Positions 17,017-24,371 of a DNA stretch of 64,000 nucleotides are shown here, one piece after another. The stretch's first letter is position 1. Every line of letters begins with the position of its first letter. The position numbers were made by a program, and so were the translations under genes. The notes under the pieces are model-generated. The model made no database searches, was not told the origin of the DNA, and worked only from the letters and a program-made list of their open reading frames with translations. The DNA is taken from the NCBI GenBank assembly GCA_905235335.1, contig CAJOKZ010000006.1, positions 1-64,000 on the forward strand, read 5' to 3'. The DNA comes from an uncultured Succiniclasticum sp. Lineage in GTDB: Bacteria > Bacillota > Negativicutes > Acidaminococcales > Acidaminococcaceae.

Positions 17017-18240
17017 TTACGCTTCTTTTCGAAGCCTTGTGGCAAAAGTGTAAGCCGATGCAAGCAGCAGGATTACGCCGGTAGAAAAGAGCACATACTT
17101 CGTAGGCATAACATCGCCCATCAGGCCCCCAAGGAGCGGTCCCACCACGCCGCCAAACTGTTGGGCCGAAGTGGTCAGTCCGAAAGCCTTGCCCCGCATC
17201 TCCTGGGGTGTCACCTCCACCAGTGTAGAATTTATATTGGGCACCGCGCCTGCCAGGAACAGGCCATAAATAAATTGAATCGCAGCAAATTCCCAAATCG
17301 AATCGACAAAAACCTGGCAGAGGTTCACGCATCCCGCACAACACAACACCAGACAAAGGGTTTTGACAAAACCGCGGCGCTGGCCCCGTTTTCCCCAATA
17401 GGGAGAAGCGATGATGCCCGCGATCCCGGCAAGGGAAAAGACCCAGCCGCTCATGGTGACCGACGCATCTCCGGTACCGCCCATCAGCTTGCTGACATAC
17501 AGCGTGATCAACGGCTGTATTGCCATGGTACAGGTCTGTACCAGGAAGAACATGAACATGACATACAGCAGGCCCCGGTTATGCAACGCGAGCCTGATAT
17601 CCCTTATGATATGCAGCCCCTCCCGCTTTGTTTCCTTGCTGAGGGGAATGTCGCGAACCAGAAAGATGACCATCACCGTAGCAAAAAACAGGCTTACGGA
17701 ACCGACGAAAAAGGACATACGCATGCCAAACCAGACGGAAAGATATCCTCCCATCAGCGGTCCCAGGATACTGCCGCTGGAGATTGCTGCCTGCATCCAT
17801 CCCATGCCCCAGCCCAGTTTATCCCTGGGAAGGGTGGACGACACCAGTGACAGGGACGCCGGTACGAACCCGCTGATGAGACCCGTCAGGATTCGCACGC
17901 CAAGCATTTGCGGTGCCGTTTGGACGACAGCTCCAAGCACATAGGTAAGTGCCAAACCGAATCCGGCACGAATCGCCATTTTGCGCTGTCCGACCCGGTC
18001 AGCCCAGGCACCCCAGTAGGGAGCCATGAACGATGCCCCCATAAATGTGACCGCATATACCAGCCCGGCCCAGAAATTCACCTGATCCGGGGATACATGC
18101 AACTCTTTCAGCAGATACACGGGTAAAAACGGAATACAGGCGGTATAGCTTGCACAAGCCAGAAACACACCGAGCCACAGAACTGCCAGATTTTTCTTCC
18201 AGTTCACCGGACCCGCCCCGTGCTCATCAAACAAGGACAT
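17017..18240 (-). CDS. MFS efflux transporter (MdtG/TetA-like)
   Basis: This 407-residue protein has 12 predicted membrane segments. The loop 2-3 MFS signature is GAWADRVGQRKM (about residue 81) and a second copy in loop 8-9 reads YWGKRGQRRGF. Motif C of drug/H+ antiporters appears as SSGSILGPLMGGYL (about 160). Together they point to a proton-coupled multidrug exporter in the cytoplasmic membrane. The substrate cannot be predicted. The gene is alone, and divergent from a GH18-like lipoprotein gene with about 150 bases between starts. No regulator gene is adjacent. Confidence 0.88.
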   Translation of the reverse strand: MSLFDEHGAGPVNWKKNLAVLWLGVFLACASYTACIPFLPVYLLKELHVSPDQVNFWAGLVYAVTFMGASFMAPYWGAWADRVGQRKMAIRAGFGLALTYVLGAVVQTAPQMLGVRILTGLISGFVPASLSLVSSTLPRDKLGWGMGWMQAAISSGSILGPLMGGYLSVWFGMRMSFFVGSVSLFFATVMVIFLVRDIPLSKETKREGLHIIRDIRLALHNRGLLYVMFMFFLVQTCTMAIQPLITLYVSKLMGGTGDASVTMSGWVFSLAGIAGIIASPYWGKRGQRRGFVKTLCLVLCCAGCVNLCQVFVDSIWEFAAIQFIYGLFLAGAVPNINSTLVEVTPQEMRGKAFGLTTSAQQFGGVVGPLLGGLMGDVMPTKYVLFSTGVILLLASAYTFATRLRKEA

Positions 18241-18318
18241 TCTATCACCACCGTATTTACGTAGATATTATAACATATAGAAATTTGAAATAAAACACCT
18301 GCACCGGGAATGTTTTTT

Positions 18319-18327
18319 TGCTATAAT
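18319..18327 (+). promoter_or_regulatory. Extended -10 promoter of the GH18-like gene
   Basis: TGCTATAAT matches an extended -10 (TGnTATAAT), 62 bases before the chosen start codon 18389. It overlaps the upstream in-frame ATG at 18326, which argues against that longer start. Confidence 0.6.
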
Positions 18328-18388
18328 GAAATTAAAACTTGCCGGGCAAATTGGGATTTATAAAACACGTATAAAACAGGTGACACCT

Positions 18389-19558
18389 ATGAAAAACATA
18401 AAAAAATTTTTTCTTTACATGATCTGCTCCGCATTGCTGCTAGCCTGTACCGCCTGCAGCAGCGAGCAGCCACCCGCGCCAAAGCCGCCGCTGCCCTATA
18501 AAATCAACCTTGTCTGGCAGCACGATAACAAACCTGAGACGGACCTGTCCACCCTGGACAAGGTGCCCGGCGTCAACGTGGTTTCCCCCTGCTGGTATGT
18601 CATTGAAAATGAATATGGAAAATTGCAGGACAAAAGCGTGGATGGCTACGTGGAACGGGCCCACGCAAAAGGATACCAGGTCTGGCCCCTGATCACCAAC
18701 GGATTCAAGCCGGACCGGACCAAAAAGCTGTTGGATGATGAAAATGCCAAAAAATTTGTCATCAGCCAGCTGCGCCAGCAATTCCAAAAACATGGATTCG
18801 ACGGTATCAACCTGGATTTTGAAAATATTTATCAGGCAGACAGAGACCGCATCACAGAATTCGTGAAACAAATCCGTACCGCGACCCGGCAGGACGGGCT
18901 GATACTGAGCATGGATGTTACGGTGCCGGGCGGCAGCCCCAACTGGTCCCTGTGTTTTGACCGGAAGGCCCTGGCAGAGCATCTGGACTACATGATGCTG
19001 ATGGCCTATGACCAATATTCCGGCGGAAGTCCCACGGCGGGACCTACGGCAGGGTATGACTGGGTTGAAAAAGGCGTAAAGCGAACCCTGGAGGAAGTTC
19101 CCGCCCACAAACTTGTATTGGGAATCCCGCTCTATATGCGTTTGTGGCGCTATGATAACTACACCAGGCGGTTTTACGCAAAAACCCTTTCCATGCCCGC
19201 CGCGGAAAAGCTGTTGGAAGAAAAGTCAGGAAACGAGACCCTGCGCTTCCGCTGGCTGGAAAACGAACGTATAACGTATGTTTCCTTCATGGAAAACGAA
19301 GTGCCGTATTCATTCTGGCACGAAAACAAGAGCAGCCTGTTACATAAAGCCGGGCTTGTCAAGACATACAGTCTGGCAGGCGTGGCAAGCTGGCGCTACG
19401 GATTCGAGAAACCGGAGATCTGGCCCATGCTGGAAGAGAAACTGAAGGACGGCGCCCCGGCAGAAGAAAGCAAAGGAGTTCCAGCTAAAGCAGAAGCAAA
19501 GAAGGATATTCACACCCTGCTCACGAGTCTGTTTTCCCTCCTGCTCAAAAACGTGTAA
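18389..19558 (+). CDS. Lipoprotein with glycoside hydrolase family 18 domain
   Basis: This protein of about 389 residues resembles YaaH/YdhD-type GH18 proteins, which bind or cut peptidoglycan or related glycans. An N-terminal lipoprotein signal ends in LLACTAC (lipid-modified Cys near residue 20). The (beta/alpha)8 domain covers about residues 40-360, with the catalytic motif DGINLDFE (acid Glu near 150; Asn replaces the middle Asp, as is common in this subgroup) and MAYDQYSGG further on. A Lys/Ala-rich C-terminal tail follows. Start ATG 18389 has AGGTGACACC before it. Because it is lipid-anchored, it should act in the periplasm or at the outer membrane. Monocistronic with a terminator after it. 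Confidence 0.85.
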   Translation: MKNIKKFFLYMICSALLLACTACSSEQPPAPKPPLPYKINLVWQHDNKPETDLSTLDKVPGVNVVSPCWYVIENEYGKLQDKSVDGYVERAHAKGYQVWPLITNGFKPDRTKKLLDDENAKKFVISQLRQQFQKHGFDGINLDFENIYQADRDRITEFVKQIRTATRQDGLILSMDVTVPGGSPNWSLCFDRKALAEHLDYMMLMAYDQYSGGSPTAGPTAGYDWVEKGVKRTLEEVPAHKLVLGIPLYMRLWRYDNYTRRFYAKTLSMPAAEKLLEEKSGNETLRFRWLENERITYVSFMENEVPYSFWHENKSSLLHKAGLVKTYSLAGVASWRYGFEKPEIWPMLEEKLKDGAPAEESKGVPAKAEAKKDIHTLLTSLFSLLLKNV

Positions 19559-19573
19559 CGGAAATAACGCCCG

Positions 19574-19650
19574 CCATACATCAAATCCCTGCTGTTCTAC
19601 AGCCACATTACAAACCGCAGCCATACACAAAACGTTTGTAATGCGATGTA
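19574..19650. repeat. Nested inverted repeat after the GH18-like gene
   Basis: CATTACAAAC and GTTTGTAATG are perfect 10-bp arms with an 18-base loop (about 19605-19642). They are flanked by a further pair ATACATC ... GATGTAT. There is no T-run directly after it. The element lies between the stop codon and a proper terminator. Confidence 0.5.
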
Positions 19651-19696
19651 TCTTGTGCAGATTTTTACCCCACTAGCCACTAACATAGTTGTGCCT

Positions 19697-19729
19697 CCCC
19701 ACAACAGTTTTTAGGCTGGTGGGGTTTTT
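19697..19729 (+). terminator. Terminator of the GH18-like gene
   Basis: CCCCAC (19697-19702) pairs with GTGGGG (19719-19724), followed by TTTTT. Confidence 0.75.
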
Positions 19730-19734
19730 GGGCA

Positions 19735-19767
19735 TAAAAATAAGGTGTGACTCAATAGCCACACCTT
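19735..19767 (-). terminator. Terminator of tRNA-Leu(CAG)
   Basis: AAGGTGTG/CACACCTT arms are followed on the minus strand by ATTTTT, just past the tRNA 3' end. Confidence 0.8.
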
Positions 19768-19780
19768 ACGAATTTACTAT

Positions 19781-19867
19781 TGGTGCGGTAGAGAGGATTT
19801 GAACCTCCACGGGGTTAACCCCCACTAGCTCCTGAGGCTAGCGCGTCTGCCGTTCCGCCACTACCGC
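19781..19867 (-). tRNA. tRNA-Leu (anticodon CAG)
   Basis: Class II tRNA with acceptor GCGGTAG/CTACCGC, anticodon loop CTCAGGA, a long variable arm (GTGGGGGTTAACCCC) and encoded CCA. Confidence 0.97.
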
Positions 19868-19898
19868 ATGTATCTTGCATCCTTCGGAATACCTAACT

Positions 19899-19927
19899 AC
19901 TATACAACATATTCCTTTGTATGTCAA
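19899..19927 (-). promoter_or_regulatory. Promoter of tRNA-Leu(CAG)
   Basis: On the minus strand TTGACA (19922-19927) and TATAGT (19899-19904) are 17 bases apart, directly upstream of the tRNA. Confidence 0.85.
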
Positions 19928-19951
19928 GCTTTTTTTGCAATCAAATACTTG

Positions 19952-20037
19952 TGGTGCGGTTGATGGGATTTGAACCCATACGAGGTTACCCTCACCACCC
20001 CCTCAAAGTGGCGTGTCTGCCGTTCCACCACAACCGC
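19952..20037 (-). tRNA. tRNA-Leu (anticodon GAG)
   Basis: Class II tRNA with acceptor GCGGTTG/CAACCGC, anticodon arm CCACT/GGTGG enclosing TTGAGGG, a long variable arm and encoded CCA. Confidence 0.96.
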
Positions 20038-20064
20038 GGGAAGCGTTTGATTCGCAACATGGAT

Positions 20065-20093
20065 ATATTAACACACTTGACCCGGATAGTCAA
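20065..20093 (-). promoter_or_regulatory. Promoter of tRNA-Leu(GAG)
   Basis: On the minus strand TTGACT (20088-20093) and TAATAT (20065-20070) are 17 bases apart. Confidence 0.8.
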
Positions 20094-20276
20094 ATCTTTT
20101 TTTAAGAGAAACTGTCCGCGCCGCAGACAGCGACACGGACAGAATAAAGATCAGACTTCCGTACCCTTGCATCGGACCGGTATATGTCTGAACATCTATA
20201 TCACCGGATCCAGCAGTACAAACCAATATGCAGCATGACCGACGCCAAATTATATGTCGGTCACTGCATTACGCAA

Positions 20277-21989
20277 TCAGGCAACTTTTTTCGGATGAGC
20301 CACGGTTTGATAGCCTTCAAAGGCCAGTACAAATGCCAGCAGCACCAACAGGGTACCGATACCGGCCTGTGCATACGGACCCCAGTCCGCAGCGCCCTTG
20401 GCGATAATGCCGAGCTGATTACGGATAGTGAGGAACAGAGAGCAGATCGTTACAATCAGCATGAAGGTCATGGGGAACAGGAACATCTTGTTGTTCTTAC
20501 CCGCATTGCCCAGCCAGGCGGCTACAGCCAACAAGCCGATGCCGGCCAGCAGCTGGTTCGCAGCGCCGAACAGACCCCAAATCTTGGCAAATCCGTTCAG
20601 GCCAAGGAGAACGCCGAGAACAACGGTCAGGATCGTCGCAAAATACGGATTGACCATCAGCTTGCGATACCCTTCCTTGACATCCCGGGGAGTTTCGCCT
20701 GGTTCCAGCCAGAATTCTTGGAACATAAAGCGCGCCAGACGGGTCGCTGTATCCAGAGAAGTGAGGCAGAACGCAGAATACGTCAACACCAGCAGGGTAT
20801 AGAAAGAGGATTCCATGCCTTCCATACCGGGAATCGCCCCAACCATGGCCGCAATGCCGCCGGCAAAAATATCCGTCACGCCTTTGGTGTGGCCGGTGGT
20901 ACGGGCATACGCAATAGCGCAGACCGTAATGATAGCCAGTACGCATTCCAAAAGCATACCGCCATACGCAATAGGCCTGGCATCGCTTTCCTTATCCAAC
21001 TGTTTGGAAGTGGTGCCGGAAGAAACCAAAGAATGGAAACCGGAAATCGCACCGCAGGCAACGGTGGTGAACAAAATCGGGAACAGCAGCTGTACGCCGT
21101 TTCCGTTATCAACCGCAAAACCGGTCACTGCAGGGAATACCTTCGGATCAATATCCGGATGCGCGCCTACAATACCTACAATAGCAACGATCAGCATCGC
21201 ATACAGCAGGAAGGAACTCAGGTAGTCACGGGGCTGCAGCAGGATCCATACCGGGGTAACGGAGGCAATGGTAATATACAGGCCGATGATCCACATCCAG
21301 GTTTTGGTAGTAAAATAGAACGGATGGAAATTCATGCCGATGGCCATGCAGATGACAATCGCCACAACACCTAAAATGGAAGATATAACCATGGAAGTGT
21401 GGCGACGATACACCGCGAAGCCAAACACGATGGCGACCAGGATGAACAGGATAGAAACCATGGCTACCGATGCGTTGGTCGCGCTGGCAGCTTCATTGAT
21501 GACACCATTTTTAACAACCGCCCCGAAGGTGGATGCAACAATGGCCGCAAAGGCCGCTACTACCAGGATCAGTGTCAGGTATGAGAAAATGATAAAAAGA
21601 CGTTTTGCCCGACGGGACATGTTAGCGGAAATAACTTCGCCGATGGACTGTCCTTTATGGCGGACAGAGGCAAACAGCGCGCCAAAATCATGAACACCGC
21701 CGAAAAAGATACCGCCGATCAGCACCCACAGGGTAACCGGCAGCCAGCCGAACATAGCCGCGCCAATCGGTCCCGTGATAGGGCCGGCGCCGGCAATGGA
21801 CGAAAAATGATGCCCCATCAGTACGGGGGCCTTTGCGGGAACATAGTCCACGCCGTCTTCCATCGAATGGGCCGGTGTGGGAATATTCCCTTCCCCAACG
21901 CCCCACTGTTTTACCAGCCAGCCGCCATACAGGACGTAGCCGCAAAACAGTACAGCCATGGAGATGAGAAGCAATACCAGTGTGTTCAA
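20277..21989 (-). CDS. cstA: Carbon starvation protein A family (peptide/pyruvate transporter)
   Basis: CstA-family carriers import pyruvate or peptides; the E. coli members are CstA and BtsT. The protein is 570 residues with many membrane segments, and family blocks include SSIAGAGPITGPIGA, GGVHDFGALFASVRHKG and SGFHSLVSSGTTSKQL. I chose the TTG at 21989 as start because GGGAGG stands 7-9 bases upstream and the sequence then begins (M)NTLVLLLISMAVL, as in relatives. A longer frame to 22073 adds a Lys-rich stretch and overlaps the preceding gene. Pyruvate uptake would suit a fermenter. No two-component regulator is next to it. Confidence 0.9.
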   Translation of the reverse strand: MNTLVLLLISMAVLFCGYVLYGGWLVKQWGVGEGNIPTPAHSMEDGVDYVPAKAPVLMGHHFSSIAGAGPITGPIGAAMFGWLPVTLWVLIGGIFFGGVHDFGALFASVRHKGQSIGEVISANMSRRAKRLFIIFSYLTLILVVAAFAAIVASTFGAVVKNGVINEAASATNASVAMVSILFILVAIVFGFAVYRRHTSMVISSILGVVAIVICMAIGMNFHPFYFTTKTWMWIIGLYITIASVTPVWILLQPRDYLSSFLLYAMLIVAIVGIVGAHPDIDPKVFPAVTGFAVDNGNGVQLLFPILFTTVACGAISGFHSLVSSGTTSKQLDKESDARPIAYGGMLLECVLAIITVCAIAYARTTGHTKGVTDIFAGGIAAMVGAIPGMEGMESSFYTLLVLTYSAFCLTSLDTATRLARFMFQEFWLEPGETPRDVKEGYRKLMVNPYFATILTVVLGVLLGLNGFAKIWGLFGAANQLLAGIGLLAVAAWLGNAGKNNKMFLFPMTFMLIVTICSLFLTIRNQLGIIAKGAADWGPYAQAGIGTLLVLLAFVLAFEGYQTVAHPKKVA

Positions 21990-22021
21990 AATAATTCCTC
22001 CCTTACTCCTCTTAAGAAACG

Positions 22022-22612
22022 TCATGTCTTTCTGTTTCTTAATAAAATTTTTTCCAGGTTCTTTTTCATACAAAGACCACTGTGATTAAAATGCAGCTTC
22101 TGTTTCGACGCCTCGAAACAGGCAACATGAAAATCCATCCATCCGTGAAAGGAAAACTTAAAGCTTTTGTATATCTTGCATTTTTCCAGCTCTTTGATGG
22201 CATCCGGCTCTGCCGTGTCGCAAACAATGACCGGGGTAATATAGGTATACATATGCCCAGACCCGATGTGGGCCAGCTTCATGCCCTCTTCATACGCGTA
22301 ATCACGGCACAGGCAAAATGTTTCACGGGTGAGATTCCCGACAGAAAACAGAAAGATAAACTCTTCCTGATAGGTTGCCCACAGCTCATTGGTTTTAAAC
22401 AGAAAATACTGTTCTGCCTTTTCATAATACTCGCAAAGAGCAACAAATGAATGTTCCTCCGGCAGCACCGGAGGAGTCAGTTTTCCAGCTTCGCATATAC
22501 CCTTGAACGCTTCGATTGGCGGACTGGGTCCCCCGTCAAACCGGGTTACATTGTAATACCGCAGGTAACCGGACAAAAGCCGTTCCACCGCCGCATCTCT
22601 CATGTTTTCCAT
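22022..22612 (-). CDS. Uncharacterised cytoplasmic protein upstream of cstA
   Basis: This is a 196-residue soluble protein without signal peptide or membrane helices. I do not recognise it with confidence. It has conserved-looking aromatic and Cys/His-rich blocks: AEQYFLFKTNELWATYQEEFIFLF, split by positions about 68-92, then GSGHMYTYITPVIV (about 118) and FHGWMDFHVACFEASK (about 157). The GHMYTYIT and HGWMDFH patterns suggest a small enzyme or sensor of a Firmicute-restricted family. It ends 33 bases before the cstA start on the same strand, so it is probably co-expressed with the transporter and may regulate or serve it. The ribosome site before ATG 22612 is weak. Confidence 0.65.
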   Translation of the reverse strand: MENMRDAAVERLLSGYLRYYNVTRFDGGPSPPIEAFKGICEAGKLTPPVLPEEHSFVALCEYYEKAEQYFLFKTNELWATYQEEFIFLFSVGNLTRETFCLCRDYAYEEGMKLAHIGSGHMYTYITPVIVCDTAEPDAIKELEKCKIYKSFKFSFHGWMDFHVACFEASKQKLHFNHSGLCMKKNLEKILLRNRKT

Positions 22613-22827
22613 ACAGGTTCCGGCAAATTTCCCTATCGTTTAAACCGCTTTTAAAGAGCCGCTGCCTGAATCCGCTGCGCGGATTGCATCTTCCCCTCAA
22701 AAGTTTTACAAATTATAGCACACTTATACCATCCCGTCTACAATTCCAAAGAAAAATATAGCTAATTGTATTAAATTTGTAAAAAATTTCTGAATTTTAT
22801 TTCATAATTTACAAAAAAACAGGAAGC

Positions 22828-22858
22828 AAAAAACTGTTTTCAGTCTGTTTCCAAACCG
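22828..22858 (-). terminator. Weak terminator after the lytic transglycosylase gene
   Basis: On the minus strand ACTG-AAAA-CAGT is followed by TTTTTTG, and another T-run comes soon after. The rest of the gap 22613-22869 is AT-rich and holds nothing else I can name. Confidence 0.45.
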
Positions 22859-22869
22859 TCGGTCCGTCT

Positions 22870-23661
22870 TTATTTTTCTCCTTGTGTACCTGTAGCTACC
22901 TTACCTTTATATAGGCGGTAATATTCATCTCTGTCATGCAACACGGAAGACACATAATTACGCGACTCCGGATAGGGTATCGCCGCTACATCACCAAAAT
23001 TATAATCCCACCCGTTGGCATGCATCCAGCCGTGAGTATTACCTCTGCCAGCATTATATGCCATCATCATAAGATACATATTATCCCGGAACTCATACTT
23101 CAGTTCCGACAAATACCAGCATCCCATGCGGATGTTGGTACCCGGATGATACAGGGAATCAGTGGAATAATTGTTCATTCCCATCTGACGGGCGATCCAT
23201 TCCCCTGTTTCCGGCATGATCTGCATCATGCCGATGGCCCCTGCGGGCGAAACCGCCCCCGGCTTGAACTCGCTTTCATTTTTTATGACAGCGGCCACCA
23301 AAAAGGGATCGATATCGTTACGTCGCGCGTAGGTAACGATTTCATTCTGATAGGGCCACATGTACACAAACCGCATCTGCACCGCGTCGCTGCGCCAAAT
23401 CCGCCAGACCGCCAAACAAAACGCAACGAACAGAATCAGTGCAAAGATTCGATTTCGGCTGATTCCCGATAGAGCGCTTCCCGTTTTCATCTTTTTCTTC
23501 ACAGGACGGCGTGCCCGCCTGGCGTGCTGGCGTTTTTTCAAGTCCCTGTCCGTCCCCCGCCCTGTTTTCTTTTCCTGTTTTTCCGTCAAAATCCTGTCCC
23601 TGTCCATCCGCCGGGTTCTGACGCGGCACCGGCTGTCGGAAACGCGCCGTGTGCTCCGCAC
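22870..23661 (-). CDS. Membrane-anchored lytic transglycosylase (SLT domain)
   Basis: This 263-residue protein has a very basic N-terminus (many Arg/Lys, about residues 1-60) and a single membrane anchor (IFALILFVAFCLAVW, about 72-86). A Slt-type domain follows in the periplasm. The catalytic Glu lies in VIKNESEFKPGAVSP (about 127), with the GIMQ-type block GAIGMMQIMPETG and the YNAGRG motif (about 207). It cleaves the glycan strands of peptidoglycan. Several in-frame starts exist; the one at 23661 leaves 57 bases after coaE, and an internal ATG (MKTGSAL) would remove most of the basic region. It is the third gene of a polA-coaE-slt unit. Confidence 0.88.
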   Translation of the reverse strand: MRSTRRVSDSRCRVRTRRMDRDRILTEKQEKKTGRGTDRDLKKRQHARRARRPVKKKMKTGSALSGISRNRIFALILFVAFCLAVWRIWRSDAVQMRFVYMWPYQNEIVTYARRNDIDPFLVAAVIKNESEFKPGAVSPAGAIGMMQIMPETGEWIARQMGMNNYSTDSLYHPGTNIRMGCWYLSELKYEFRDNMYLMMMAYNAGRGNTHGWMHANGWDYNFGDVAAIPYPESRNYVSSVLHDRDEYYRLYKGKVATGTQGEK

Positions 23662-23718
23662 CGTTCCGCCAGATTTTCTGCAAGTTTGTGCAATATTCCC
23701 GACGTCAGCTATATTTTC

Positions 23719-24318
23719 CTATAACGATTTCTTTAATTTCCACAGCTGTTCCGCAGCCTGCTCCTGCGTATGGGCCACCGTTCCACTGTTATCAATCACC
23801 ACATCGGCAAATTTTTCCTTCTCTTTCAACGGCATCTGCGCGTCGATCCGTGACCGAATGGCTTCTTCCGTCTCTTTGTCCCGAAGCATGGCCCGCTGAA
23901 CCTGCATCGTTTCCGGCACACTGACAAGCCATACACTGTCTACCAACCGGTGCCAGCCGCACTCGATCAGAAGCGGCACATCCAGCAGCACCACCGCTGT
24001 CCCCCGCTCCCGCTGTTCTTTCAGGAACTGCTCCGCCTCTGTCCGCACCTGATCCTGTACGATCTTTTCATACTGACGCAGGAGGTCTTTGTCGTGAAAC
24101 ACTCTGTCCGCGACCCAGGCCCGATCCAGCTCGCCGCTGGCTTGCAGGCAATCCGGCCCGAAGAATGCGACAATCTTTTCCAGACAGGAGTTCCCCTTCC
24201 GTACAGCCGCCCTGCTTGAAGCGTCTGCGTCAAACACGGGGACCCCTAACGATTTTAAATAAGAAGATACTGTACTTTTCCCGCTTCCGATACCGCCGGT
24301 CAATCCGATAATCTTCAT
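23719..24318 (-). CDS. coaE: Dephospho-CoA kinase
   Basis: CoaE catalyses the last step of coenzyme A synthesis, phosphorylating the 3'-OH of dephospho-CoA. The P-loop GGIGSGKST is at residues 7-15, followed by FDADASSRAA and LDVPLLIECGW (substrate-lid region). From ATG 24318 it is 199 residues, the usual length. An alternative ATG at 24375 overlaps the polA stop (ATGA) and would add 19 residues absent in relatives, so coupling to polA is possible. It lies between polA and a lytic transglycosylase gene, a common order in Firmicutes. Confidence 0.95.
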   Translation of the reverse strand: MKIIGLTGGIGSGKSTVSSYLKSLGVPVFDADASSRAAVRKGNSCLEKIVAFFGPDCLQASGELDRAWVADRVFHDKDLLRQYEKIVQDQVRTEAEQFLKEQRERGTAVVLLDVPLLIECGWHRLVDSVWLVSVPETMQVQRAMLRDKETEEAIRSRIDAQMPLKEKEKFADVVIDNSGTVAHTQEQAAEQLWKLKKSL

Positions 24319-24371
24319 CTTCCCCACACTTTCCACACGATCCCGCACCGTCTCACACACTGCCGCAACTG

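Noticed and set aside
20184-21374. 396-residue plus-strand ORF
   Set aside because: It is antisense to cstA and shows no domain.
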